DNA of 64,000 bases from contig NZ_WQNE01000013.1 of the NCBI RefSeq assembly GCF_009759665.1, forward strand, positions 120,965 to 184,964. Reading direction: 5' to 3'. A program made the position numbers and the translations under genes. The notes under the pieces are model-generated. The model was not told the origin of the DNA and searched no databases. It saw only the letters and a program-made list of their open reading frames with translations. This DNA is from Bradyrhizobium cajani (GTDB lineage: Bacteria > Pseudomonadota > Alphaproteobacteria > Rhizobiales > Xanthobacteraceae). Position 1 is the first letter of the stretch, and every line of letters begins with the position of its first letter. Shown here piece after piece: positions 1-9,111 of this stretch.

Positions 1-344
1 TCCGTCTCCAGCGCCGCGACGCGCTTGCCCATGTTCTTGGCGAGGTCGCCGATGCGCTCGAGATCGGTGGCGACGCGCATGGCGCCGACGATCTCGCGCA
101 GATCGACCGCCATCGGCTGGCGGCGCGCGATGGTGAGCACGGCGCGCTCCTCGATCTTCTTCTGGAGCGCGTCGAGCTCGGCGTCGGTGGCGACGACGCG
201 CTGGCCGAGCGCGACGTCGCGGCGGATCAGCGCATCGACGGAATCGACGATCATGCGCTCGGCGATTCCGCCCATCTCGGCGACCAGGCGGGTGAGCTCC
301 TGGAGGTCGGTGTCGAAAGCCTTTGCGGTATGTTCAGAACCCAT
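1..344 (-). CDS. phoU: PhoU, phosphate-specific transport accessory protein (partial, C-terminus outside window)
   Basis: About the first 114 residues are present; the C-terminal part runs off the left edge. The reading frame gives a helical, acidic protein beginning MGSEHTAKAFDTDLQELTR and carrying the PhoU features of a regularly spaced helix with RIGDLAKNMGKR near the cut end. PhoU dampens the PhoR response when the Pst transporter is saturated. It starts 11 bp after the pstB stop, so it is the next gene of the same operon. The ATG at 342-344 was chosen because it follows a GAGACGG-like ribosome site. Confidence 0.93.
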   Translation of the reverse strand, partial: MGSEHTAKAFDTDLQELTRLVAEMGGIAERMIVDSVDALIRRDVALGQRVVATDAELDALQKKIEERAVLTIARRQPMAVDLREIVGAMRVATDLERIGDLAKNMGKRVAALET

Positions 345-355
345 GTGCCGTCTCC

Positions 356-1177
356 TCAGCCGAACCGGCCGGTGATGTAATCCTGCGTCCGCCGATCGGT
401 CGGCGACGTGAAGATCTTGCTGGTGTCGTCGAACTCGATCAACTCGCCAAGATACATGAAGGCGGTCTTGTCGGATACGCGCGCCGCCTGCTGCATGTTG
501 TGGGTCACGATCGCGATCGTGTAGTTCTCGGACAGTTCCTGGATCAGCTCCTCGACCTTGGCGGTCGAGATCGGATCGAGCGCCGAGCAGGGCTCGTCGA
601 ACAGGATCACTTCAGGCCGCACCGCCACGGTGCGGGCGATGCAGAGGCGCTGCTGCTGTCCGCCGGAGAGCGACAGGCCCGAGGCGTTGAGCTTGTCCTT
701 GACCTCGTTCCACAGCGCGCCGCCGCGCAGCGCCTTCTCGACGCGGTCGTCCATCTCGGACTTCGAGATCTTCTCGTAGAGGCGGATGCCGAAGGCGATG
801 TTCTCGTAGATCGTCATCGGGAATGGCGTCGGCTTCTGGAACACCATGCCGACGCGAGCGCGCAGCAGGTTGAGGTCCAGCTTGGGGTCGAGGATGTTGG
901 TCTGGTCGAGCATGAGCTGACCGGTGACGCGCTGGCCCGGATAGAGATCGTACATCCGGTTGAAGATGCGCAGCAGGGTCGACTTGCCGCAGCCCGACGG
1001 GCCGATGAACGCCGTGACGCGGTTGGTACCGAGCGTCAGGTTGATGTTCTTCAGCGCGTGGTGCTCGCCGTAATAGAAGTTGAGGTTGCGCACCGTCACC
1101 TTGGCGGGCGCTTCCGGCAGCGGCTGCTGCGAGGCCAGATGGCCGTTGGCACTCACGGATACGGAAAGATCGGTCAT
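356..1177 (-). CDS. pstB: Phosphate ABC transporter ATP-binding protein PstB
   Basis: 273-residue ABC ATPase, normal length for PstB with a short alphaproteobacterial N-terminal extension of about 25 residues. The Walker A motif GPSGCGKST is at residues 59-67, the LSGGQQQR signature is near 175, and Walker B ILFDEPCSALDP is near 195, which is the PstB type (DEPxSALDP). It powers high-affinity phosphate import through PstA and PstC at the inner membrane. Its start overlaps the pstA stop by 4 bp (ATGA), implying translational coupling. Confidence 0.97.
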   Translation of the reverse strand: MTDLSVSVSANGHLASQQPLPEAPAKVTVRNLNFYYGEHHALKNINLTLGTNRVTAFIGPSGCGKSTLLRIFNRMYDLYPGQRVTGQLMLDQTNILDPKLDLNLLRARVGMVFQKPTPFPMTIYENIAFGIRLYEKISKSEMDDRVEKALRGGALWNEVKDKLNASGLSLSGGQQQRLCIARTVAVRPEVILFDEPCSALDPISTAKVEELIQELSENYTIAIVTHNMQQAARVSDKTAFMYLGELIEFDDTSKIFTSPTDRRTQDYITGRFG

Positions 1178-2019
1178 TTTGCAGTCCTCTCGGCGCCAAG
1201 GATGCGCGCGCCAATGTTCAGGGCAAGCACGGTGATCGTGATCAGCAGCGCGCCGCTCCAGGCGAGCTGCTTCCAGTAGGCATAGGGGCTCTGCACGAAG
1301 TTGTTGATGGTGACCGGCAGGTTCGCCATCGTCTTGTTCAGGCTCAGGCTGAAGAACTGGTTCGACAGCGCGGTGAAGAGCAGCGGTGCGGTCTCGCCGG
1401 CGACGCGGGCGGTGGCGAGCAGGACGCCGGTGATGAGGCCGGAGCGCGCGGCGCGATAGGCGATGCGCTTGATCACCAGCGAGCGCGGCAGGCCGAGCGC
1501 CGAGGCCGCCTCACGCAGCGCGTTCGGCACCAGCAGCAGCATGTCCTCGGTCGTGCGCAGCACCACCGGGATCACGATGACGGCGAGCGCAAGGGCGCCC
1601 GCGATCGCCGAGAAGCCGCGCATCGGCACCACCACCGCGCCGTAGATGAACAGGCCGATGATGATCGAGGGTGCCGAGAGCAGGATGTCGTTGATGAAGC
1701 GGATCACCGAGGTCAGCTTGTCGTTGCGGCCGTACTCGGCGAGGTAGGTGCCGGCGAACAGGCCGAGCGGCGCGCCGATGCCGACGCCGAGCACGGTCAT
1801 GATCAGCGAGCCGACGATGGCGTTGAGCAGGCCGCCTTCGGTCGAGCCCGGCGGCGGCGTGTTCTCGGTGAAGATCTGGAGGTTCAGACCCGTCAGACCG
1901 TTGTAGAGCAGCGTGACCAGGATCAGCGCGAGCCAGGTGACGCCGAAGGCGGCGGCGCCGAAGCAGAGCCCGCGGATGACGATGTCGGTGCGGCGGCGGC
2001 GTACGTAGATCGGGTTCAT
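1174..2019 (-). CDS. pstA: Phosphate ABC transporter permease PstA
   Basis: 281-residue inner-membrane permease with about six hydrophobic segments, starting near residues 15-38. The cytoplasmic EAA loop that contacts PstB is visible as LREAASALGLPRS at about residues 168-180. It pairs with PstC to form the phosphate channel. It lies one base downstream of pstC and overlaps pstB by 4 bp. Length and motif order are typical of the family. Confidence 0.96.
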   Translation of the reverse strand: MNPIYVRRRRTDIVIRGLCFGAAAFGVTWLALILVTLLYNGLTGLNLQIFTENTPPPGSTEGGLLNAIVGSLIMTVLGVGIGAPLGLFAGTYLAEYGRNDKLTSVIRFINDILLSAPSIIIGLFIYGAVVVPMRGFSAIAGALALAVIVIPVVLRTTEDMLLLVPNALREAASALGLPRSLVIKRIAYRAARSGLITGVLLATARVAGETAPLLFTALSNQFFSLSLNKTMANLPVTINNFVQSPYAYWKQLAWSGALLITITVLALNIGARILGAERTAK

Positions 2020-2020
2020 G

Positions 2021-3019
2021 TTACTTCCCCGCCTTCTTTTCGAGACGCAGCAGCATCAGTCGCGCGGCCGCGAGCACGAAGAACGTCAGCACGAACAAGA
2101 GCAGGCCGAGCAGGATCAGGCCGGACTGATGCAGGCCGTCGCTCTCGGCGAACTCGGATGCGATCGCCGCCGAGATCGTGGTGCCCGGCGCGAAGATCGA
2201 CGAGGAAATGCGGAACGAGTTGCCGATGATGAAGGTCACCGCCATGGTCTCGCCGAGCGCACGGCCCAGCGCCAGCATGACGCCGCCGATGATGCCGACG
2301 CGGGTGTAGGGGATCACCACGCTGCGGACGACTTCCCAGGTGGTGCAGCCGACGCCGTAGGCGGCTTCCTTCAGCACCGGCGGCACCGTCTTGAACACGT
2401 CGACCGAGATCGAGGTGATGAAGGGCAGCACCATGATCGCGAGAATCAGCGCGGCGTTGAACAGGCTGAGATAGGACGGGGGACCCGCGAAGATCGCGCC
2501 CAGCACGGGGACGCCATCGAAGATCCTGATCATGAAGGGCTGGAACGTGTTGGCCAGGAACGGGCCCAGCACGAAGAAGCCCCACATGCCGTAAATGATC
2601 GAAGGGATGCCGGCGAGCAGTTCGACCGCCATGCCGATCGGGCGGCGCAGCCATTGCGGGCAGAGCTCGGTCAGGAAGATGGCAATGCCAAGACCGACCG
2701 GAATGGCGATCAGCATCGCGATGAAGGAGGTGACGAGCGTGCCATACATCGGCCCGAGCGCGCCGAGCACGGGGGGATCTGCCGACGGCGCCCAGCGCTG
2801 CGTCCACAGGAACGACAGGCCGTATTCCTTCATCGCCGGGAAGGCCCCGACGATCAGCGAGATGATGATGCCGCCGAGGATCAGCAGCACGGAGATCGCG
2901 CTGAGGCGCGTGATCCAGTAAAAGGTGAGGTCACCGAGCTTGAACGCGCTCAACGCCTTGGCGCGATCATACGGTCCGGCGGCATCAACTACGTTGCTCT
3001 CGACAGCCATCTCTGCCAC
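2021..3019 (-). CDS. pstC: Phosphate ABC transporter permease PstC
   Basis: 332-residue integral membrane permease, the partner of PstA. Hydrophobic segments are obvious from about residue 40, and the EAA loop appears as VLKEAAYGVGCTTWEVV near residues 228-242. Two starts are possible: a GTG at 3017-3019, used here, and an ATG at 3008-3010 that would remove three residues. A 156-bp gap separates it from pstS, longer than the other junctions of the operon. Such a gap often lets the binding protein be made in excess, but no clear hairpin was recognised in it. Confidence 0.96.
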   Translation of the reverse strand: MAEMAVESNVVDAAGPYDRAKALSAFKLGDLTFYWITRLSAISVLLILGGIIISLIVGAFPAMKEYGLSFLWTQRWAPSADPPVLGALGPMYGTLVTSFIAMLIAIPVGLGIAIFLTELCPQWLRRPIGMAVELLAGIPSIIYGMWGFFVLGPFLANTFQPFMIRIFDGVPVLGAIFAGPPSYLSLFNAALILAIMVLPFITSISVDVFKTVPPVLKEAAYGVGCTTWEVVRSVVIPYTRVGIIGGVMLALGRALGETMAVTFIIGNSFRISSSIFAPGTTISAAIASEFAESDGLHQSGLILLGLLLFVLTFFVLAAARLMLLRLEKKAGK

Positions 3020-3175
3020 GCCGATCCCCTGTACTTACTGATACGTTTTTTTAATCACTGTCCGCGCCCCGGATGGCTCGCCATGCGACGCCGGCCCGGA
3101 GGACGATCGTTCGTGAGAGCCCCGGAACGGCGGCGCGACTTCGATGCCGCACCGCCTTTCCGGAACTAGAAGAGC

Positions 3176-4186
3176 TTAGCTCTTGATGTCGGCAGACCAG
3201 GTCTTCTCGATCAGCTTCACGACGCTCTCGGGCATCGGGATGTAGTCGAGCTCCTCGGCCGCCTTCGCGCCGTTCTTGAACGCCCAGGTGAAGAACTTGA
3301 GGGCTTCCTTCGACGCCGCCTTATCAGCCGGATCCTTGTGCATCAGGATGAAGGTCGCCGCCGTGATCGGCCAGGACTTGTCGCCGGGCTGGTCGGTCAG
3401 GATGACGTAGTAGCCGGGAGCCTTGGCCCAGTCGGCGTTGGAAGCGGCCGCCTGGAAAGCCTCGACGGTCGGCTGCACCGGCTTGCCCGCCTTGTTGACG
3501 AGGCCGGTGTAGGTCAGCTTGTTCTGCTTGGCATAGGCATACTCGACATAGCCGATCGAGTTCTTGGTCTGGCCGATGTTGCCCGACACGCCTTCGTTGC
3601 CCTTGGCGCCGACGCCGACCGGCCACTCGACGGCCGTGCCCTCACCGACCTTGCTCTTCCAGTCCGCGCTGGCCTTGGAGAGGTAGTTGGTGAAGTTGAA
3701 GGTGGTGCCCGAGCCGTCCGAACGGCGGACCACGGTGATCGCTTCCGAGGGCAACTTCACGTTCGGATTGAGCTTCTTGATCGCAGCGTCGTCCCACTTG
3801 GTGATCTTGCCGAGATAGACGGCCGCCAGCGTCTCGCCGTCGAACACCATCTCGCCGGGCTTCACGCCCTCGATGTTGACGACGGGAACGATGGCGCCCA
3901 TCACCATCGGCCACTGGACGAGACCGTCCTTCTCGAGCTGCTCGGCCTTGAGCGGCGCGTCGCTGGCGCCGAAGGTCACGGTCTTGGCCTGGATCTGCTT
4001 GATGCCGCCGCCGGAGCCGATCGACTGGTAGTTCAGACCGTTGCCGGTCTCCTTCTTGTAGGCGTCAGCCCACTTGGAATAGATCGGGAACGGGAACGTC
4101 GCACCGGCACCCGTGATATCGGCAGCGAAGGCCGACGTCGATGCGGCGACCAAGCCAGCAGCGACGATAGTTTTGATGAAATTCAT
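3176..4186 (-). CDS. pstS: Periplasmic phosphate-binding protein PstS
   Basis: 336-residue binding protein with a clear Sec signal peptide (MNFIKTIVAAGLVAASTSAFA, cleavage after about residue 21) and the PstS opening ITGAGATFPFPIYSKW, followed by SIGSGGGIKQI, which builds the phosphate pocket. It delivers phosphate to PstC/PstA. The ATG at 4184-4186 is preferred because GGAGACC lies just upstream of it; an ATG at 4198 would add METS. It is the first pst gene after phoR, with its own upstream PHO-box-like site. Confidence 0.97.
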   Translation of the reverse strand: MNFIKTIVAAGLVAASTSAFAADITGAGATFPFPIYSKWADAYKKETGNGLNYQSIGSGGGIKQIQAKTVTFGASDAPLKAEQLEKDGLVQWPMVMGAIVPVVNIEGVKPGEMVFDGETLAAVYLGKITKWDDAAIKKLNPNVKLPSEAITVVRRSDGSGTTFNFTNYLSKASADWKSKVGEGTAVEWPVGVGAKGNEGVSGNIGQTKNSIGYVEYAYAKQNKLTYTGLVNKAGKPVQPTVEAFQAAASNADWAKAPGYYVILTDQPGDKSWPITAATFILMHKDPADKAASKEALKFFTWAFKNGAKAAEELDYIPMPESVVKLIEKTWSADIKS

Positions 4187-4286
4187 GCTGGTCTCCATAC
4201 CAGGGGAGCGAAGCGCCTTCCGCGCCCGATCGCGCTCCCCGTGCCGCCCCTTTAGGAGCGGTCGGCTGTGCTTTTACGAAGGTTTC

Positions 4287-4304
4287 GTGACAGTCGGATG
4301 ACTG
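4287..4304 (-). promoter_or_regulatory. PHO-box-like element upstream of pstS
   Basis: Read on the minus strand this holds CAGTCAT, four bases, then CTGTCAC: two 7-bp direct repeats 11 bp apart, the layout of a PhoB box. It lies about 100 bp before the pstS start in the phoR-pstS gap. That phosphate starvation acts here through PhoB is established for pst operons; binding at this exact site is inferred. Confidence 0.7.
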
Positions 4305-4331
4305 CCTTAAAGGACTGAAATCACTACGTTT

Positions 4332-5630
4332 TCAGCCTGAGACTAAAGTCTTAGCTTGGGGAAAACAGGCGGTGAAGGTGGCACCCTGTCTGGGCACGCT
4401 TTCAATCAAAAGCCGGCCGCGATGACGGTTAAGAATATGTTTCACCAGCGATAATCCGAGCCCGGTTCCACCCTGCGATCGGCTGTCGCCGACGTCCACA
4501 CGATAGAACCGCTCGGTCAGCCGCGGCAGGTGCTCGGGCGCGATGCCCGGGCCGAAATCGCGGACCATGACCCGAATTTCCTGAGTTCCGTCAGTGACCG
4601 CGCTTGAGGTCAGCGACACGATGACGCGCCCGCCCGAGGCGCCGTATTTGAGCGCGTTCTCGATCAGGTTCTCGAACAGGCGCAACAGCTCCTCGCGGTC
4701 GCCGGCGATCATCACCGGCGCCTCCGGCAGATGGGTTTCGACATCCACCTGGCGTTCCCGCGCCAGCGGCTCGAGCCCATCGGCGACCTGGAGGATGATC
4801 GGCAGCAGGTCGACCAGGGTATCGGGCCGCACATGGGCCGACAGCTCGACCCGCGACAGCGACAGCAAATCGTCGATCAGGCGCGCCATTCGGGTGGCCT
4901 GGTTGTGCATGATGCCGAGGAAGCGCTCGCGCGCCTTGGGATCGTCCTTGGCCTGGCCCTGGAGCGTGTCGATGAAGCCCGACAGCGCGGCCAGCGGCGT
5001 GCGCAGCTCATGGCTGGCATTGGCGACGAAGTCGGCCCGCATTTCCTCGACCCGGCGCAGCGGCGTCTGGTCGTGGAAGGTCATCAGCATGCATTTGTCG
5101 GCGCCGCCGAAGGCGGTGGGCACCGGCACCGGCGTGATGATCAGCTCCATCCAGCGATCGACCGGGACATGATCGAGATAGGTCGCGCGCCGCGGTTCGG
5201 TGGTCGCGATCGCCTCGCGCAGCGCCGTGATGATCTCCGGCGAGCGCAGCGCGAACTGGGCGAGCTCGTTCTTGCGCAGCGCCGGTGCAAGCTGGGCGGC
5301 GGCGGCATTGAGATGGATGACGCGGCCGGCACGGTCGAGCAGCACGGCGGGATCCGGCATGCCGGCGACGACCGCGGCCACCGCCGCGCTCTCGACCGGG
5401 TTGATGCGGCGGGTGTCGTCGCGCGAAGCGGCGGGATCGTGCAGCCGCCAGGGGATCAGCGCTGCGGCTGCGATGCAGAGAAACACGGCCGCCGCCCGCA
5501 TCACCGACAATTCGCCGAGCGACACCACCACCGACAGCGCCAGCGCCGCGGCGATCAGGATGACGGTCGAGTGCCGCAACCGGTCGGACCAGGGCTGGGC
5601 GTTGGAAGACGATGGAGCGTCGATCGCCAT
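4332..5630 (-). CDS. phoR: Phosphate regulon sensor histidine kinase PhoR
   Basis: 432-residue membrane histidine kinase. Two transmembrane segments lie at about residues 22-38 and 43-60. A PAS-like region follows (about 85-190), then the HisKA box ANASHELRTP with the phosphoacceptor His at about 207. The ATPase domain carries ENLIENALKYG (N box), RDFGPGIAPEHL (G1) and GGTGLGLSLVKH (G2). It phosphorylates PhoB in low phosphate. phoB itself is not in the window and probably lies beyond phoU on the left. A strong AGGAGA precedes the ATG by about 15 bases, with CCCTCCCCG between. Confidence 0.95.
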   Translation of the reverse strand: MAIDAPSSSNAQPWSDRLRHSTVILIAAALALSVVVSLGELSVMRAAAVFLCIAAAALIPWRLHDPAASRDDTRRINPVESAAVAAVVAGMPDPAVLLDRAGRVIHLNAAAAQLAPALRKNELAQFALRSPEIITALREAIATTEPRRATYLDHVPVDRWMELIITPVPVPTAFGGADKCMLMTFHDQTPLRRVEEMRADFVANASHELRTPLAALSGFIDTLQGQAKDDPKARERFLGIMHNQATRMARLIDDLLSLSRVELSAHVRPDTLVDLLPIILQVADGLEPLARERQVDVETHLPEAPVMIAGDREELLRLFENLIENALKYGASGGRVIVSLTSSAVTDGTQEIRVMVRDFGPGIAPEHLPRLTERFYRVDVGDSRSQGGTGLGLSLVKHILNRHRGRLLIESVPRQGATFTACFPQAKTLVSG

Positions 5631-5662
5631 CGGGGAGGGCTTCTCCTAAGGGCTTGCGCCAG

Positions 5663-6718
5663 TCAGGCGCCGCTGTCGCTGCGCTCTCTCACATAGGCGG
5701 CTTCACGCGCCGGGCCGGGATCGAGCTTGAGCGCCGCCTGCTGCAGACGCTTCGATCGAGCGCCGATTATAACTTCGCGAAACGTCAGCAAGATTACAGA
5801 TATGACGAAGGGGGACAGATAATAGAGGACGCGGAACAGGAGCATGCCGCCGAGAAGCTCCTCCCGGTCCATTTGCCAGAGGCCGACCAGCATGGCGGCG
5901 TCGAACACCCCGAGGCCGCCGGGCGAATGGCTGGCAAAGCCCAGCAGCGTCGCCGAGACGAAGATCACCGCGACCACGACGAAGCCGAGATTGGGCTCGT
6001 CCGGAACCAGCACGTACATGGCGAGCGCGCAGAAGCCGAGATCGACGATGCCGATCATGATCTGGAGCAGCGTCAGCGGGCCGCCCGGCAACACCACGGA
6101 CCAGGGTCCGCGGCCGACCACCCGCGGCTGGGTCCAGACCCAGACCACATAGCCAATGAGCGCCATGATGATCATCAGCGCCAGGGTCCGGTTCAGCCAG
6201 GGCGGAAGCTGGTCGATCGAGGCGGCCGCCTCCGGATGGTAGGCGATGCCGAGGCCCAGCACCGCGGCATTGCCGAGCCAGAAGGTCAGGCCGGCGAGGA
6301 AGCAGATCTTGGCGACGTCGATCGCGTTGAGGCCATAGGCCGAATAGATGCGGTAGCGCACCGCGCCGCCGGTGAAGACGCTGGCGCCGACATTGTGGCC
6401 GATCGAGTAGCTGGTGAAGGCGGCGAGCGCGTTGATCCGGTAGGGCACGTGGGCGTGGCCGATCGCCCGGACGGCGAACAGATCGTAGAAGGTCAGGGTG
6501 AAATAGCCCGCGGCCACGAACAGCGCCGCCATCGCAATCTGGCTCGGCTCGGTGCTCTTGATCGCTTCGAGGACCTCGTTGAAGTCGATGCCTCGCAGCA
6601 TGTGGTAGAGCACATAGCAAGCGATGCCGATGACCGCGACGCTGATCACAACTCCAAGCTTATGCAGGATTTGCTTCTGGCGCAGAAACGACATCGCCCT
6701 GCGTATGGCTTCCAGCAT
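5663..6718 (-). CDS. YbhN/UPF0104-family integral membrane protein (lysylphosphatidylglycerol synthase TM-region type)
   Basis: 351-residue polytopic membrane protein with around eight hydrophobic helices, the first at about residues 19-38. The family signature AFTSYSIGHNVGASVFTGGAVRYRIYSAYG (broken here for length: AFTSYSIGHN then GASVFTGGAVRYR) and the C-terminal SHSPGGLGVFDAAML are characteristic of UPF0104/COG0392 proteins, related to the flippase half of MprF. There is no synthetase domain, so the substrate is unknown. It sits downstream of phoR's upstream edge on the same strand with a 32-bp gap to phoR, but no functional link is evident. Confidence 0.85.
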   Translation of the reverse strand: MLEAIRRAMSFLRQKQILHKLGVVISVAVIGIACYVLYHMLRGIDFNEVLEAIKSTEPSQIAMAALFVAAGYFTLTFYDLFAVRAIGHAHVPYRINALAAFTSYSIGHNVGASVFTGGAVRYRIYSAYGLNAIDVAKICFLAGLTFWLGNAAVLGLGIAYHPEAAASIDQLPPWLNRTLALMIIMALIGYVVWVWTQPRVVGRGPWSVVLPGGPLTLLQIMIGIVDLGFCALAMYVLVPDEPNLGFVVVAVIFVSATLLGFASHSPGGLGVFDAAMLVGLWQMDREELLGGMLLFRVLYYLSPFVISVILLTFREVIIGARSKRLQQAALKLDPGPAREAAYVRERSDSGA

Positions 6719-7141
6719 CTAGACCTCGAACAACGCTTCAGCGGCCGGGGTGGCCGGCGAACAGGCGGACAACGCACAGGCAGTCAACGAACCCTTGCCG
6801 CCGGCTCCGGTATCGCGCATGCCCCCCGCCCCTCCACTAGCGCGTTTTCGGGCGGAGTGGAATTCGCCAATTCGAACAAAAACACGTGCCTTCAATATTT
6901 TAGGCAGGGTTGCGGGTTCAGGATGCACGGTTTGGCGCTTTCGTCGGCAAGGCTCGATGCGAATCTCCATGGCAATCCTGCGCAGTCGCCGTGAAGTTTT
7001 GATGATTTCAACCGCGCAATGTTCCGTCACGCCTTAAGCCGACGTCAATCTATGGGGCGCGCCTGCCTGTTGAAAGAGGGGGCAATCGAAGCATCGGTCA
7101 CGGATTTCTGATGTGCCGAAAGGACACGGCACGCGGATGCT
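6719..7141. other. Non-coding stretch upstream of the UPF0104 gene
   Basis: 423 bp without a convincing gene. Open frames exist on both strands (6719-7030 minus and 6750-7037 plus), but both are rich in Arg/Ala/Pro and have no recognisable motif. Around 6838-6890 there is a GCGTTTTCGGGCGGAGTGGA-like string that looks like a decayed copy of a repeat common in Rhizobiales; this is an impression, not an alignment. Confidence 0.4.
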
Positions 7142-7573
7142 TCAGGGCGCGGTCAAATAGCCGCGGCTGTAGGCACCGGCCTGGTCGTCGAAAATCGCCA
7201 TGGCCGTCGTCATCCGGCGGAAGCCGAGACGCTCGTAGAAGCCCTCCTTGCCGGGCACGGCATAGAGAATGATCTTGCGGTGGCCGCGGCAGTGCGCCAG
7301 CAGCCTGCCGATGATTTCGCGGCCAAGGCCCCGCCCCTGGCAGTCCGGGTGCACCGCGACATCACAGAGATAGGCGCAGTCGCGGCCGTCGGCCAACGCG
7401 CGCCCGGCACCGACGAGGCGGCCGGCGTCATGGGCGAAGGCGCGAAACATGCTGTTGCCGAATACCAGCGCGAGATCGGCCGGCGCCTTGTTGCCGAGCG
7501 GTGCGATGCGGTAGAGCGCGGAAAGCTCGTCCCAGTCGACGTCTGCGAGACTGTCGGTCCAGACAATCGTCAT
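7142..7573 (-). CDS. GNAT-family N-acetyltransferase
   Basis: 143-residue acetyltransferase of the small GNAT type. The acetyl-CoA motif A is visible as VHPDCQGRGLGREIIGRLL at about residues 78-96, and motif B as GKEGFYERLGFRRM near 113-126. The acceptor is unknown. The ATG at 7571-7573 is preferred over an upstream in-frame start because GAGG lies about nine bases before it, 13 bp after the dhaA stop. It is the third gene of the tetR-dhaA operon, so it may act on a product or inhibitor linked to halocarbon metabolism; that is inference. Confidence 0.85.
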   Translation of the reverse strand: MTIVWTDSLADVDWDELSALYRIAPLGNKAPADLALVFGNSMFRAFAHDAGRLVGAGRALADGRDCAYLCDVAVHPDCQGRGLGREIIGRLLAHCRGHRKIILYAVPGKEGFYERLGFRRMTTAMAIFDDQAGAYSRGYLTAP

Positions 7574-7586
7574 CGGCGGGCCTCGC

Positions 7587-8519
7587 TCAGGCCGCAAGCT
7601 GCGGGCGCATCGCCTCGATGCCCGCGATCCATCCGGCGACGGATCGGCCGATCGCCTCGGGGTGATCTTCCTGGAGGAAGTGGAGTCCCGATCCGAGACG
7701 GACCAGTGCGCAGTGCCTCAGCGAGGCAGCGAACCGCTCGGCGAATTCGGGGGACACGAGCGCGCCCGGCTCGCCGGTGAACAGCAGCTTGGGATAGGAC
7801 GATGCCCCGAGCGCCGCATGGGCGGCCTCGAGCGCCTCGTAGACATCGGCGGGCTCGCCGGCGATCGGCAACTCGCGGGGAAAGGCCAGAACGGGGCGCC
7901 GGCTCTCGGGCGTCGGGAACGGCGCGCGATAGGGTGCCATCTCTTCGTCGCTCAGCTTGCGCACGATGCCGCCGGGAAGCACGCGTTCGACGAACGCATT
8001 CGCCTCGAGGATCATGGCCTCGCCCTCGCCCGCCGTCCTGAATTTGCGGAATACCGCCCTCGCCGCCTCGGCGTGATCCTGCTCCTCCGCGACCTCGGTG
8101 TGATGAAAATCCTGCCAGGTGGGCATCGGCCGGATGAACTCCATGAAGGCAAGCCCCTTCACGAAGTCCGGACGGCGCGCGGCGAGATGAAACGCCAGCG
8201 CCGTGCCCCAGTCCTGCGCGACGAGATAGGCCGAGGAGATGCCGAGCTGGTCGATCAACGCATCGAGATGGCGGACGTGATCGAAGAAGCGGTAGGCGAT
8301 GCCGGGCTTGCCGGATCGGCCGAAGCCGATCAGATCGGGCGCAATGCAATGCGCGACCGGCGACACCAGCGGCAGGATGTTGCGCCAGATGTGCGACGAG
8401 GTGGGATTGCCGTGCAGGAACAGTGCGACTGGCGCGTCCTGCGCGCCGGTCCGGCGCCAGGCCATGGTCGTTCCCAGGACGGACGTGCTGCGGCTCTCGA
8501 TCTCGGCTTGCTGGCTCAT
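7587..8519 (-). CDS. dhaA: Haloalkane dehalogenase, DbjA/DhaA type
   Basis: 310-residue alpha/beta hydrolase that hydrolyses haloalkanes to alcohol and halide, matching the remembered length and sequence layout of DbjA from Bradyrhizobium japonicum. The halide-binding Asn is at 38 (HGNPTSSHIW), the nucleophile Asp at 103 (QDWGTA) followed by Trp104, the acid Glu at 127 (FMEFIRP), and the base His near 280. The HHTEVAEEQDHAEAA stretch at about 139-153 is the DbjA-specific insertion between core and cap. The ATG at 8517-8519 overlaps the tetR stop by 4 bp, so the longer frame upstream is not used. Confidence 0.95.
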   Translation of the reverse strand: MSQQAEIESRSTSVLGTTMAWRRTGAQDAPVALFLHGNPTSSHIWRNILPLVSPVAHCIAPDLIGFGRSGKPGIAYRFFDHVRHLDALIDQLGISSAYLVAQDWGTALAFHLAARRPDFVKGLAFMEFIRPMPTWQDFHHTEVAEEQDHAEAARAVFRKFRTAGEGEAMILEANAFVERVLPGGIVRKLSDEEMAPYRAPFPTPESRRPVLAFPRELPIAGEPADVYEALEAAHAALGASSYPKLLFTGEPGALVSPEFAERFAASLRHCALVRLGSGLHFLQEDHPEAIGRSVAGWIAGIEAMRPQLAA

Positions 8520-9106
8520 GTCGGCTCCTTGAACACGGTTTGGAAGGCGATGGTCTTGAAACGTTCGAGCGCGCTGGGATTGCGATCGACCTTCATGCGC
8601 AGGATCGCGCCCTGCCAGGACGCGAGCAGGAAGTCGGCAAGCTCCTCGGACGCGAAATCGGCGGCGACCTCGCCGCGGGTCTGCGCCTCGGCGATGCAGG
8701 CCGCGAACGGCAGGCGCCATTCGGCAAAGATCTCGGCGAGGCGCGTGCGCAGCAGCTCGCTGCTGCCAGCCGCCTCCAGGCTGAGATCGCCGATCAGGCA
8801 GCCGCGGCCGTAACCGTCAGCCTGAAGCCGGCCGGTGATGATGTCGAGGTAACGCCGCAGCCGCGCACGCGGCGTCAGCGAATTGTCCTCGAGCGCCTCC
8901 GCGACCAATCCCCTTGTGACGTCGAAGTAGCGGTCGAGCACCTCGTAGGCGAACGCCTCCTTCGAGCGGAAATGGTTAGTGAAGGACCCCTGCGGCGCGC
9001 CCGCGGCGGCGGTGACGTCGCGCACGCTGGTGCCGTGATAGCCGGTGCGAAACATGACCTTCAGGCCGGCGTCGAGGATCGCGTCTTTGAGCGAGGGCTT
9101 TGGCAT
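8516..9106 (-). CDS. TetR-family repressor of the dhaA operon
   Basis: 196-residue TetR regulator. The N-terminal helix-turn-helix (ILDAGLKVMFRTGYHGTSVRDVTAAAGAPQGSFTNHF, shown in pieces: TSVRDVTAAA and GSFTNHFRSKEAF) covers about residues 8-50, and the ligand domain follows with a TetR_C-like end. The ATG at 9104-9106 lies immediately beside a perfect palindrome, so the longer upstream frame would run through the operator and is rejected. It is translationally coupled to dhaA (ATGA overlap), suggesting autoregulation and induction by a haloalkane-like ligand. Confidence 0.92.
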   Translation of the reverse strand: MPKPSLKDAILDAGLKVMFRTGYHGTSVRDVTAAAGAPQGSFTNHFRSKEAFAYEVLDRYFDVTRGLVAEALEDNSLTPRARLRRYLDIITGRLQADGYGRGCLIGDLSLEAAGSSELLRTRLAEIFAEWRLPFAACIAEAQTRGEVAADFASEELADFLLASWQGAILRMKVDRNPSALERFKTIAFQTVFKEPT

Positions 9107-9111
9107 GCGCG

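Noticed and set aside
6719..7037. Open frames on both strands upstream of the UPF0104 gene
   Set aside because: Each is Arg/Ala/Pro-rich without motif or ribosome site, and they overlap each other on opposite strands; typical of high-GC chance frames.
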